Source: Stromatinia cepivora (taxonomy: Eukaryota > Ascomycota > Leotiomycetes > Helotiales > Sclerotiniaceae). Taken from it: a stretch of DNA of 64,000 nucleotides. The stretch is from positions 1,364,001 through 1,428,000 of the forward strand of contig RCTD01000003.1 in the NCBI GenBank assembly GCA_014898415.1. Reading direction: 5' to 3'. Numbering within the stretch: the stretch's first letter is position 1; the number at the start of each line of letters is the position of its first letter. Below the pieces are notes generated by a model that was not told the origin of the DNA, did no database searches, and was given only the letters and a program-made list of their open reading frames with translations. The position numbers and the translations under genes were made by a program. This document shows, piece by piece, positions 22,201-35,768 of this stretch.

Positions 22201-24722
22201 CTACAATCTTTATATTCCATTTTGCAGATCCGTTTTGATATAAAAAAGCAATTGTTGTAATTTCGGATTGTATACCTAATAATTATTTACGAATAGCTTA
22301 TAAAAGTTCTAATGCATTGTTAATTCTAACTACAATGATCTTTTCTCCAATAACTAATTCCATCTTCTTTTTCCAAGTTTTTAATATTTGAATTGTATCA
22401 TCTTTTTGTTTAAATAATATAATCCAATTTACTTTTATATAATTATCAATGATCAATATAAAATAACGATTCCCTCGAATCGATTTTAAGAATGATCCTG
22501 CAATATCGAAATGTATAAATTCGAATCTCTTTAATTTATACAAACTCAATTATTTTGGAATATGATTAATCATCTTAATGAATATATATACTTCATAGAT
22601 ATCTAATTCAATTGGAATCTTTATTGACTTGATTATATTAGATACTTTATATAGATTTTTGATCTTATCTAAATCTAGATGATTGAATCTTCAATATTAT
22701 AACAAATATCTCTCTTTTTTCTTGAATATTAATTCGTTATTAATACTTTTGATATCATCGATTATTTCTGAAGAAAAATCTTTTTTCTGATCATTTTGAT
22801 ATATATTCGAATAAAGAGCTGTATCCTTATATCCTTTAATTATATATAAAACCATATATATTCCGTTTTGTATTCTAATATGAATGATTTTCTTATTATC
22901 CTTTTTGAAATATATATAATAAAAGTTGAATTCCCTTTATAGCTTTATTTCACAGATCCTTTTTCCTGATAGTAAATTTACTTTTAACCCTGATATATAT
23001 AATATATTTGAAAGTAGCATTTTAGAACCATCTTCGTATATTATATCCGCTAAACCCTAATAACGATAATATATCATTCCTTTATCAACCTTTATCCTTT
23101 GTTTAATAATAAAATCTATTGATCTAAATAATAAAGATTAATTAGATATATATAAAGAAACGCCTATATCGATATACTATTTGTTAAAGGAAATCTTACT
23201 AATAATCTTCTTTATCAAATTGCAATTTTTCTTTATTATATCCTCAATATCAGAATTTGATTCAAAGATATTATTAATAAAATATATTTAATCTTTTTTG
23301 TTGAAATAAATCTTCTTTAGATTCAATAATCCCTTTCTCTTTTAATAACAAAGATAATTATAAAGGAGTTTATTGATTCATATTAAATATAAACAGTTTC
23401 ATATATAATAATTTTCCTTTTAATATAAATCACAAATATTATTTGGGATCTCGAAATCTGATTCTTGATATCAAAAAGTATACCTAAATCTTTTCGCAAT
23501 TTGTATTTACTCTGATCTATTTTTAAAACGAAATTCCTTAATTTGCAAATGCTTGATCTTATCATCGATATTAAAACTAATTTGAATATCCAATATATCC
23601 ATTATTCCTTGATAATCGATTAAAAGATTATATATTAAAACTAAAAACAAAATAATATCTTAATATATTAATCAACAGTTTTTATTTACAACTTTTAATT
23701 TCCTTCTATACTTTTTCAATTTGTTCTAGATTTCGATAATAATTATATCGAGATAAATATCGAATTGAAATTTGAAGTTCTGAATCATTATTATATATAT
23801 ATTGATAATAATTATACTAACTCTGATATATTTCGATTTAAAATATCTCCAGAGTATATATACTATTGAATATTCATTAATAAAGATTTCATTATTATTA
23901 TTGAATATTATACAAATATATAATAATATATTCATTTCATCTTTTAAATATTCCGATTTCAACTCGACATTATAATATATACAACCATTAATTTCATAAA
24001 TAAATACTATATTGGATCCTACAATCTATATATATTTATTTAATATTTAATTAATTATATAAAACTATTCTTTCCCTTTCAATTATATCTTTGTTTATCT
24101 GAATTATCGTTTATAATTGTTTTGATCAAATTTTGAAGGATTATTTGATTCTGATATTATAAAGGTTTCTTATTGTTTAATAGATATCGAAAATAATCTT
24201 CAGGTTTTTAAGACAGTTTTAAAAAATGTATAACAAATAGATTCAGGATAATAAAGAAATATAAAAATAAAACAATAAGAAAATTCATAAAATCATATTA
24301 TAATGTGTTTTCTTATAGCTATACGAATTTGCTCTTCGCTTCTGCTATAATTCTATATCAGTATTGTATAAATTGCTTTCCGCTTTAACCTATAATATTA
24401 TGAATTATAAACTATATTATCATATTTCAACTCTACTTTGATAATACTATATAAAAATTCTGATTTTCATTTTGTTTTATCTTTATTAATTATACTAATC
24501 CTTTTTCGATTTACTTTGCTTTCTAATCATTACTATACAATCGGATCTCATAACCTATAAAAGTTTTAATACAAAAAATAGTAATATTATTGATTATATA
24601 AATTGAACTAAAGATCTATATTTCTAATAAAAGTAGAATTGAGGTTATCCCCAAATATGGTCTATGCGCCATTGTGATCACGTGACCTCAATTCTAATCC
24701 TATGATGGCCTCATTTCCAACA
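19243..24722 (-). mobile_element. LTR retrotransposon Copia-A (Ty1/Copia)
   Basis: A 5,480-bp element with 167-bp LTRs at 19243-19409 and 24556-24722, flanked by ATATA (19238-19242 and 24723-24727). The minus-strand LTR starts TGTTGGAAATGAGGCC. Next to the 5' LTR the internal sequence is GGTTATGAGATCCGA, whose complement contains CTCATAA, the anticodon-loop sequence typical of methionine tRNA; this suggests half-tRNA priming as in Drosophila copia. Confidence 0.92.
19415..24050 (-). pseudogene. Copia-A gag-pol polyprotein, decayed
   Basis: The order on the minus strand is gag-like sequence around 23962-23726, then the zinc-binding region and integrase core at 22549-22298 (FEFIHFDIAGSF, GNRYFILIIDNY, RINNALELL, matching the rve core with its Asp residues). 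Reverse transcriptase follows at about 21200-20300 (LYFDIKNAFIELYLKEKIYF at 20711-20640 and VYIDDIV with both catalytic Asp near 20440-20460). The RNase H part ends at about 19430. This gag-IN-RT-RH order defines Ty1/Copia. Stop codons are scattered throughout. Confidence 0.85.
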
Positions 24723-24746
24723 ATATATAATTATTTTTATATAATA

Positions 24747-25236
<490 letters not shown>

Positions 25237-25527
25237 TATCAGAGTCACAAATGACAAAGAATCAATTAGTCCTAAAACAGCTATAAAACTTTTCATTATC
25301 CTTTTCTATCTAGAAGAATTTCTTTCTTTTAAGTCCAATAAAGAGCGATATCGGAATGATAACAAACTATTGATTGTATATTAGAGTTTAGTAAATGCAG
25401 AGATTTTACAGAGTTTTCTAATCGAACAATAGTATATTGTCGATTGTATATTTGCTTTTAACAATAAAGCCGTTTTCTTGTAAAATTTCCTAGTTTTACT
25501 AACAATATTCTTTTAACAATTGTAACA
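25237..25527 (-). repeat. Solo LTR (family TGTTACG...TTACA), full length
   Basis: A 291-bp solo LTR on the minus strand flanked by ATAAA (25232-25236 and 25528-25532). The plus strand begins TATCAGAGTCACAAATGAC and ends ACAATTGTAACA. It is the reference copy for this family, and the matching 5-bp duplication shows these repeats are LTRs and not long inverted termini of a DNA transposon. Confidence 0.82.
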
Positions 25528-25651
25528 ATAAATAAAGAATATTCTTTTCTAAAAGAATTAGATTTTGTTACGATTGTTAGAAGGATATTGTTAGTAAAGT
25601 TAAGAAACTCTATAAGGAAGTAGTTTTATTATTAAAAACAAATATATAATT

Positions 25652-28600
25652 TATTGGAAATGAGGCCATCATAGGATTAGAATTGAGGTCACGTGATCAC
25701 AATAATGCACAGACCATATTTGGGGATAACTTCAATTCTATTCCTACTAGAATTATAAATCCTTAGTTCAACCTACATAATCAATAATACTACTATTTCC
25801 TGTATCAAAAGTTAATAGGTTATGAGTTTGATTATATAGTAATGATTAGAAAGCAAAACAAATCGAAAAAGGATTAGTATAATTAATAAAGATGAAATAA
25901 AGTGAAAATCAGAGTTTTCATATAGTATCATCGAAACAGAGTTGAAATACGATAATACAGTTTATAATTTACAATATTATAGATTAGAGCGGAGAGTAGT
26001 CTATATAATGTCGATACAGAATTATAGCAGAAGCGAAGAGCAAGTTTGTATAGCTACAAGAAAATATATTATAATACAATTTTACGAATTTTTTTTTTTT
26101 TTATTTTTTTTTTTATATTTCTTTATTATCCCGAATCTACTTGTTATACATTTTTTAAGATTGTCTTAAAAACTTGAAGATTATTTTCGATATCTATTAA
26201 ACAATAAGAAACCTTTATAATATCGAAATCAAATAACTCTTCGAAATTCGATCAAAACAATTATAAGCAATAATTCAAATAAACGAAAATATAATTGAAA
26301 AGGAAAGGATAGTTTTATATAATTGATTAAATATTAAACGAATATATATAGATTACAAAATCTAATATAGTATTTATCTATAAAATCAATAATCGTATAT
26401 ATTATAATATCGAATTAAAATCGGAATACTTAAAGAACAAAATGAATATATTATTATATATTTATATAATATTTAATAATAATAATGAAATCTTTATCAA
26501 CGAATATTCAATAATATATATACTCTAAAGATATTTTAAATTAAAATATATTAGAATCAATATAATCACAATTAATATATATATAATGATAATTCAGAAC
26601 TTCAAATTCCAATCTAATATCTATCCCGATATAACTATTATCAAAATTTAAAACAAATTAAAAAAGTATAAAAGGAAATTAAAAATTGTAAACAAAAGCT
26701 ATCGATTAATATATCAAGATATTATCTTGTTTTTGATTTTAATATATAATCTTCCAATCAATTATCAAAAAATAATGAATATATTGAATATCCAAATTAG
26801 TTTTAATATTGATAATAAGATTAAGCATTTACAGATTAAGGAATTTTGTTTTAAAAATAAATTAAAACAAATGTAAATTATAAAAGGATCTAGATATATT
26901 TTTCGATACCAAAAATCAGATTTCGAGATTTCAAATAATATTTATGATTTATATCAAAAGAAAAATCATTATATATAAGATTGTTTATATTTAATATAAA
27001 CCAACAAATTCTTTTATAATTATTTTTATTATTAAAAAAGAAAAAGATTATCGAATTTAAAGAAGATTTATTTCAACAAAAAAAATCAAGTATATTTTAT
27101 TAATAATATTTTTGAATCAGATTTTGATATTAAGGATATAATAAAGAAAGATTATAATTTAATAAAGGAAATTATTAATAAGATTTTTTTTAATAAATAA
27201 TATATCGATATAAATACTTTTTCATATATATTTGATTAATCTTTATTATTTAGATCAATAGAATTTATTATTAAACAAAGGATAAAGGTTGATAGAGAAA
27301 TGATATATTATCGTTATTAAGATTTAATAGATATAATATACAAAGATGATTCTAAAATACTATTTTCAAATATATTATATATATTAGGATTAGGAATAAA
27401 TTTGTTATTAAGAAAAAGGATCTACGAAATAGAATTGTAAAGAGAATTCAATTTTTATTATATATATTTCAAAAAGGATAATAAGAAAATTATCTATATT
27501 AGAATATAAAACGAAATATATATAATTTCATATATAATCAAAGAATACAAGGATATAATCTTTTGTTCGAATATATATTAAAATGATTAAAAAAAGGTTT
27601 TTCTTTAAAGATAATCAATAGTATCAAAAATACTGATAACGAATTAATATTTAAGGAGAAAGAGAGATACCTGTTATAATATCGAAGATTCAATTATTTA
27701 GATTTAAATAAAATCAAGAATCTATATAAGGTATCCAATATAACTAAATCAATAAAAGTTCCAATTGAATTAGATATCTATAAAGTGTATATATTTACTA
27801 AGATAATTAATTGTATTCCGAAATAATTGAGTTTGTATAAATCAAAGAGATTCGAATTTATATATTTCGATATTATAGGATTATTCCCAAAATCGATTTA
27901 TAGAAATCGTTATTTTATATTAATCATTGATAATTATACAAAAATAAATTGGATTATATTATTTAAACAAAAAAATAATACAATTCAAATATTGAAAATT
28001 TGGAAAAAGGAAATGGAATTGATTATTAAAGAAAAGATTATTGCAATCAAAACTAATAACGCTTTAAAACTTCTATAAACTATTTGTAAATGATTATCAA
28101 ATATACAATCCGAAATTATAACAATTGCCTTCTTATATCAAAACAAATCTGCAAAACAGAATATAAGGATTATAAAAACAAATATAAAAATAATATTAAA
28201 AGAAACTAAATTATTATTAGAATTTTGGGATAAAGTTATAGAATATAATATTTATATTAAGAATCATATTAATATTGATTCTGATATAAACAAAATAGAT
28301 CGATTTCTTATAAAAGTTTTTATAAATATAGTATTAAATATAGAAATATATAAAATCTAAAAGAACAAATGTTATATTTATATCAATCCCAAGATTATTC
28401 CGAAAAAGCAAAGATACAATAAATTACAGAATATTTCGAAAATCGATATATTCTTAGGATACTCAAAAATTATAAACAAATATATCAAAATATATTCTCC
28501 AAAATTAAATTATATATTTCGATTAAATAAAGTAATTATAAATGAATCTCATTGAAAAAAAGATTTGAATCTTAAATTAAGAAATTGTAAATCAAATTTA

Positions 28601-31132
28601 TAAGAAATAAAAAATATAAAATTAAATTAAAGATTTTATAATAAACCAATAACAAACAAAGTACCTTCTTCATCTTCAATATCAAATATAATACTTATAT
28701 CATTTTCATTCCAAATATTCTTTTTAATAAATATTATACCGAATTCAATAATTATATCAAGTACCCCAATTGTCGAATTGAAACTAAATAAATTAAATAT
28801 ATCAATATCAATATATAATAAAGATAAAGATAATAATATTCAGAAAACAAATCAAGAATCTTCTTTCAAGAATACTTCAGATATCGAATCCATTATTCCA
28901 AAAGTTTCAATTCAAGAATCAATTTCTGCAGATTTTGAATTTATATTAAAAACAAAATTTAAGATTGTTTTAAATTTTGTTGATAAACTTATTTTAGTAA
29001 AATCAGAAAGTAAAATAAATTCATAATCATTTGAAACTAAATAAAAGAATATAATGAATCTTGAAGATAAACCCCCAAGATATCTAATACGAAAACAGAA
29101 AAAAGATATGGAATAAGATTTTGAAAAAGAATGGGAAAGTAAGATTATAAGGATATTGATTGTAATATTTATACAAATCAAAATTTAAGAAAGTATAGAA
29201 TATATTATAATTATAATCCCAATTATTTATAAGATGGATTTTTATATCAAAAATAAAATCGTTTTAGATTTCATAATTTCATTGATAAATATAAACAATA
29301 CAGAAAGTATAATATATCCAACTAAAGAAATTCTAAAAATCAAAATATCAAGAATTTATAAAAAAACAATATCGGATCGAAAATACTTTGAAAAATAAAA
29401 GGAAGTTATCCAAAAAGAAATTATATCTTTAATTCAAAATAATACTTGAGAAGAATATATACTCCTTAAAAAAAGTAATCTGATTTCGACGAAATAGGTA
29501 TTTATAATTAAAATTAAAGATAATAAAATAGAATGATTCAAAACAAAATTAATGATTCGAAAGTTTAATTAGATATTAGAAAAAGATTATAATGAAATAT
29601 TTATATCAATAATGAAATTAAATACATTTAGATTATTCCTAATTATCATCGCAAAAGAAAATTTGGAATATTTATATTTCGATATCAAAAATATCTTTAT
29701 TGAATCATATTTGAAGAAAAAGATCTACCTCGAATTACTCCAAAATATCAAAATCGAAAAGGGATATATATTATGAGTTTTACGAAATCTATATAGTTTA
29801 AAGCAAATTAGAAGGGATTGAAGTTTATTATTGAAAAAGAAGCTTTTAAATATAAACTTTGTACAAAATTTGGCAGACTTATATTTATATATATCCAAAA
29901 ACCGTAATATAATATTACTGATATATATCAACGATATCATTATTGTATTATATATATTATTACAAATCATTTGATTCAATAAAAAACTATCGATCTGTTT
30001 TAATATCAAGAATCTAAGGGAGATTAATAAGATCCTAAATATTAAAATCATTTATAATAAAAAAGTATATATATTAACTATAGATCAAAAAGAATATCTC
30101 AATATTATATTAATCAAATATAATATTATATATAAACAATATCAAACTAAAAAACTATTAATAATGGATTATATTTATCTTTAATCAATAATTAATAATA
30201 ATGAATTAATAAATATAAACGAATATTAACAACGAATAGAAAGTATAATTTATCCAATGATATATATTCGATTAGATATAGCATTCTTAATTGAAAGATT
30301 TTCATAATTTATAATAAAACTAATAAAACATTATATTTTAGCTTTGAAAAATTTGATGCGATATCTACGATCAACAATTAAACAGAAGCTATAATTCGGA
30401 TCAAAAGAAATACAATCTGATATTTACAAAGAATATAATATGCTTAACAATACAATGAAAATATATACAGATACAGATTGGACTAATAACAAATATAACC
30501 GGAAAAGTATTTCAAAAAAAATTATGATATTTTATAAAAACCCTATATTGTAGACTAATAAGAAACAAATATCTATGACTATCTTTAGTATAAAATCAGA
30601 ATATATTACAATAGCAATATTCATTAAATAAGAAAAATAAATTATACAAATACTCAAAGATTTATTCAAATCAAATTATATTAGAAAGAACAAAAATACA
30701 ATTCAAATACTTAATAACAATCAAAACACTTTAGCTTTAACCAAGAATCCATATTTACACAAACGATCCAAATATATAAATATCAATTATCATTTTATCA
30801 AAAACTTAATAGAAAAAGAAAAAATCGCTACTAGTTATATCAATATATATAATATAATTGCCGACGGAATGACAAAACTTTGTATAAAAATTGCTTTCAA
30901 AAGGTTTAAGAAAATATTAGGATTAATAATCTAAAAGAATCGAATAGGATATCTCTAATAAAGGAATATTGAAAATGAGGTTATTATAGGATTAGAATTG
31001 AGATTACATGATTACAATAATATACAAACCATATTTAGGGATAATCTCAATTCTATTTCTACTAGAATTATAAATCCTTAGTTCAACCTACATAATCAAC
31101 AATACTACTACTTCCTGCACCAAAAGTTAACA
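25652..31132 (+). mobile_element. LTR retrotransposon Copia-B (Ty1/Copia)
   Basis: A 5,481-bp element with 166-bp LTRs at 25652-25817 and 30967-31132, flanked by TAATT (25647-25651 and 31133-31137). It is the same family as Copia-A and Copia-C. The 3' LTR keeps CACCAAAAGTTAACA at its outer end, while its inner half is AT-shifted; the 5' LTR shows the reverse. Confidence 0.92.
26380..30935 (+). pseudogene. Copia-B gag-pol polyprotein, decayed
   Basis: Integrase core lies at 27827-28078 (KRFEFIYFDIIG, NRYFILIIDNYTK). An upstream NKIKNLYKVSN segment marks the former zinc region, where cysteines are replaced by tyrosines. Reverse transcriptase lies at about 29450-30050; the catalytic block reads IYINDI near 29926, so the first Asp of YVDD has become Asn. 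The RNase H tail ends at about 30933. Gag-like sequence at about 26390-26700 is barely readable. It is more decayed than Copia-A. Confidence 0.82.
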
Positions 31133-31344
31133 TAATTGACGATATATTATTGTTCAATTAGAAAACTTTGTAAAATTTCTGTATTTACTAAATTCTAATA
31201 TATAATTGATAATTTATTATTACTTCGATATTATTCTTTATTGGATTTAGAGGAAAAAGGTTTTTTAAAATAAAAAAAAGAATAATGAAAAGTTTTATTA
31301 TTGTTTTAAGATTAATTGATTCTTTGTTATTTGTAATTTTAATA

Positions 31345-31494
31345 ATTCTTTTTATTTTATTTTTAAAAGTAATTTATTAATTAATTATTATTAGAATTTT
31401 TTCGAATAATTATAATAGAAATAAAAAGTATTCTAGGTTTTTTGATTAATTTAAATGTTTTTCAAAATCAAAGAGAAAATATATTGAGGATTTT
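31345..31494. other. AT-rich gap, no gene seen
   Basis: Simple AT-rich sequence. It does not resemble the sequence that follows the mate LTR at 46447, which is why the left LTR of the next element lacks a matching duplication. Confidence 0.4.
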
Positions 31495-31772
31495 TGTGAG
31501 AATCATAGCAAAGAATCAGTTAATTTCGAATAACAATAGATTTGGGTTTAGAATCAAAACTTTTCATTACTTTCTTTCTAATAGTATTGAAGAATTCCCC
31601 TCTATATAAATGAAAACTCTTCAAATTAATATACAATTCGATCCACTTTCAGCTAGCCCTAGTTTCGTAATTGAGATTCGTAACAAAACCCTTTTTTCCG
31701 AGACTTTCATTCTCGAAAGCTTTTGAAATGAAATCATTTAAATTGAAATATCCAATCAAAATCAATATCATT

Positions 31773-31871
31773 CGATATTATATTATATATCTTTTTGTAA
31801 AACCATCGATATTATATTGTATACCTTTTCGTAGAATTATCGATATTATATTATATATCTTTTTGTAAAAC
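31773..31871. repeat. 34-bp minisatellite, left part
   Basis: Units of about 34 bp begin CGATATTATATT and include ACCTTTTCGTA, starting at 31773, 31807 and 31841. Gypsy-2 is inserted in this array, which continues at 44334. Confidence 0.8.
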
Positions 31872-34800
31872 TGTCACGAATCGTGAACCACAGGAGGCTA
31901 ACCACATAATATCTTTTATCTCCCATATCAATTTATGAGCTGATCATTCGTATGTATGCATTACGAATTATATGATTTAATATGGTAAAATGGTAACCCT
32001 AATAATATATATATATAATTCTGTAATTTACAAATGAATATTTGTGTATATATATTTAATTGCTTTTTATAAGCTATAATTCTTCAATTATAGATTCTAA
32101 AGAATATAATTGATTTTGTTTATTCAATTTTATTATAGTTCTTATGTATTATATTATCTATAATTCATTTATAAATATTTGGTTATCTGATAATCTCTTA
32201 AATAATACTTTACTTTAATAATACTTTCTTAGATAAACTTTTACAAATATTATATTCAAAGAAAGAAGATCTATTTTGATTTAATCGATAAAGATAAATT
32301 CTTTTAAAAGTATATCATTACTTTTATAATACAATAAACTCCTTTTCCTGTATACTCCGAACTTTTGAAAATATATTCTAAAGAATCTTTTTCTTTTCCT
32401 TAATTATTTTAACAACTCTTTGAAGAAAATATAAATATAGGATTGGATAATGTTATTATTGGAAGAAAGAAGATTGATAAAACGAAGATTCCAATATATA
32501 AAATCGATATTCTTAATAATTCAATTATTTTTTTCGAATTATTATTATAATTATAAGATCTTTATATAATGATTATGAATTTGAAAGAGGAGAATCGATA
32601 ATTGAAAATTATAATGATGATAAGTTTTATAATAATACAATTTCCTTTTAAATTTCAAATAATATTTATATAGGTATTCAGATTAATAATAGTATTTGGA
32701 ATTCCTTTTATTTTCTTTAATCAAAACTCAAGAACCTTTATTTAAGTAAATTCGGAGATCCCGAAATCAAAAAAAGAAAACTTTGATCAAATGATCTAAT
32801 CATTTAAAACCCTTTGATAATTCTTCTTTCCTTTCAAGAAGTAACGATCTATTTAATAATCAAGGATCCCTTCACTTAAAAAACTGATCTAATCAATTAA
32901 AATCGCATTCCTATATTAATCACAATTTACAACAAAATATATATATATCAAAACCTATAAATCTTATTATTAAACTTAATGATAGTATTAAACCTAAAAT
33001 TAATTTGTAATAATTATTAGTTATAAAACAATTCGAATTATATATTATATTATTTAAGAATGAAATACAATATTATATATATATAATCAATTAAATCGAA
33101 TCGAAAATACAAATATATTATTATACTTTTTATATATAAATACCCTGATTTACAATATTCGAATTGGTTAAATAATTTATAATGATCTATTAAAACTTAA
33201 TTGAAATCGATAATGTTTGTTTTCAATATAAAATATAGATTATATCTAATACAATTCGATATAGCAATTTCCTAGAATAATATAGAAAGTTCAGATTATT
33301 TATTATTCAAATAGAGATTATCAATAATAAAGTTTTATTTAGGAATCTTAAATAAAAGATTTCCGATTTTCTTTTATAAATAATAATAATATTCATTAAG
33401 GATTATAAGATTACAAAAAAACTTACAAATATATTTATTAAAATAAATCAAAATGAAATTTTATTATAAAAACAAAACCAATATTATATTAAACAAAAAA
33501 CCCTTATAATTATTCGCAAACCAATAGTTATTATAAATCCCTTACAATCCTTTCGAAACTTTAACAATTCTAATTTTGGAACCTCTATATTCCTGAAACC
33601 ATTTCCATCCTGGAATACCCCTCCTGGATATATCAGCTCCATTATACTCAATAATTATTCGAACTTTAAATATTTATTATTCTTTCCTTCTCCTGAAGCA
33701 ATACATATATCGACATCTTATATTGATAATCTCAATAAAATTGAAACAATATAAGAAAAAATAGAAGAATTCAAAGAATATCGGGATACCAAAGAAAATT
33801 TCAATTCAAAAACTATAATTGAAATTATACAGAATATTTGTTTAAAAGAAGAAAAACATTTAAAATCAAATACTTAGATTCCGTTTCTATTTTAAGCATT
33901 ATATAGAATATGAGATTTCTTAATTTAATCAAATTTATAAAAGGAAAAGTATTCATTCTTTTTTACAACTTTTCGAAAAATAATTATATTTATTGATTAA
34001 GAGTATTCATTGATTTTAAAACAAATGGATTTGCTTTTATTAATATTATATTCTTTACTTATTTATTTCCTATATTTAAACCAAGAATTATATTATTTGA
34101 AGTTTCAATTGAAATTAAAGGGTATAATAATATATAAGGCTATATTATTATCCATTTCATATTTTTTAATTTAACGATTAATAATTGTAAATAATCTTTT
34201 GTCCCTTTCTTTATTATTGAATTAGGGAATTATAATATTATTTTAGGTAGACTTTGATTATCAGAGATTCGAACGAAATTCGATTGCTTCAATCGATATC
34301 TCGAATGATTTAAAGAAAAACCCTATATTATTTTTTATTCGAATAATCTTTTTATTATTTAATTATCTCTTTACAAATAAAAGATCGATCGATTAATTTA
34401 ATAAGATATTGATCGATGAGATAACCAATTCGAAGAATATTTGAATCAAAAAGATTCATAATTAAATAGATCAATTGTAATTAATAATATATAATAAAAA
34501 CCTTCAAATATGAATATAATATAGATTCTTATTGAAAAAGAAGAAGTTTTGTTTTCTTTCAAATTCAATTCACCTTTTTTTTAATCAATTATACTATTAT
34601 TATAGATCTATAAATATCTTCTTTATATATCGCCCAAAATCCTTAATCTATATATACTTAAATTCAATAAGTTTTAATTAAAATATAAAAAAGATGAATA
34701 AATGAAATTCTTTATTATTATTTTGAAAAAACTCGATAATATAATAGATTCCCAATGAAACAAATAATATACAAAAAAGAGAATATTGATTGTTTTAATC

Positions 34801-35768
34801 GAATTCAAGAATACAAAAATTCGAAAGAAACTCGATCGAATATTAATCGAAATCGATTCAAAATTCAAAATATTATCTAAATATTGATAATATCATCAAA
34901 TCTTTTTTAAGTATAAATCAAATATCTTATCTTTTAACCAATTTTATAATTATAAAATCATATTAGAAAATAAAGGAGAATAAACTTTATATTATAATCC
35001 ATTTTATAAGATATTTTTAGAACAATTGAAAATTGTTAAAGAATATATTATAAATAATCTCAACAAAAGTTTCATTAAATTCAATCAAGTTCTTTATATT
35101 ATATCTATTTTATTTATTAAGAAACTCAATAATAATTTAAGGTTCTATATAAACTTCAGATTATTGAATTCTTTGATATATAAGGATTGGTATCCCTTCT
35201 TTTTGATCGATGAAACACTTTCTTGATTTTCTGGTGTTAAGGTCTTTACTAAACTCGATATTCGTCAAATTTTTCATTATATAAGAATGGATTCTGTTTC
35301 GGAAGAATATATTATCTTTCGAATTTGATACGGATCATATAAATATAAGATCGTATTATTTAGATTAATGAATAATTTTGTAATCTATCAATATTATATA
35401 AATAATATTTTATTTGATTATTTAGATATCTTTTATACAATATACTTTGACAATATTCTAATCTATTCCAAAAACAAAAAAAAATACCAAATTTATATTA
35501 AACTAATTCTCGAATAATTAAAAACTATTGATCTACAAATAGATCTTAAGAAATATGAATTCAATGTTATATATATTAAGTATTTAGGTTTTATTATCTT
35601 TATTAAAAGAGTAAAAATAGATCTTGAAAAAATTAAGATAATTAAAAATTGGACTTTTTCGATAACAATAAAAAGGATCCAATTATTCTTTAATTTCTGT
35701 AATTTTTATTGATAATTTATTAAAGATTATAATATAATAGCGAAACCTTTTAACAAATTCATTAAAAC

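Larger units (their letters stand above)
25566..31344 (+). repeat. Solo LTR (family TGTTACG...TTACA), split by Copia-B
   Basis: The left part is 25566-25651 and the right part 31133-31344, joined across Copia-B with its TAATT duplication. It begins TGTTACGATTGTTAG and ends GTAATTTTAATA. It lies head to head with the copy at 25237-25527, separated by 38 bp. The flanks (GATTT and ATTCT) do not form a clear duplication. Confidence 0.75.
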
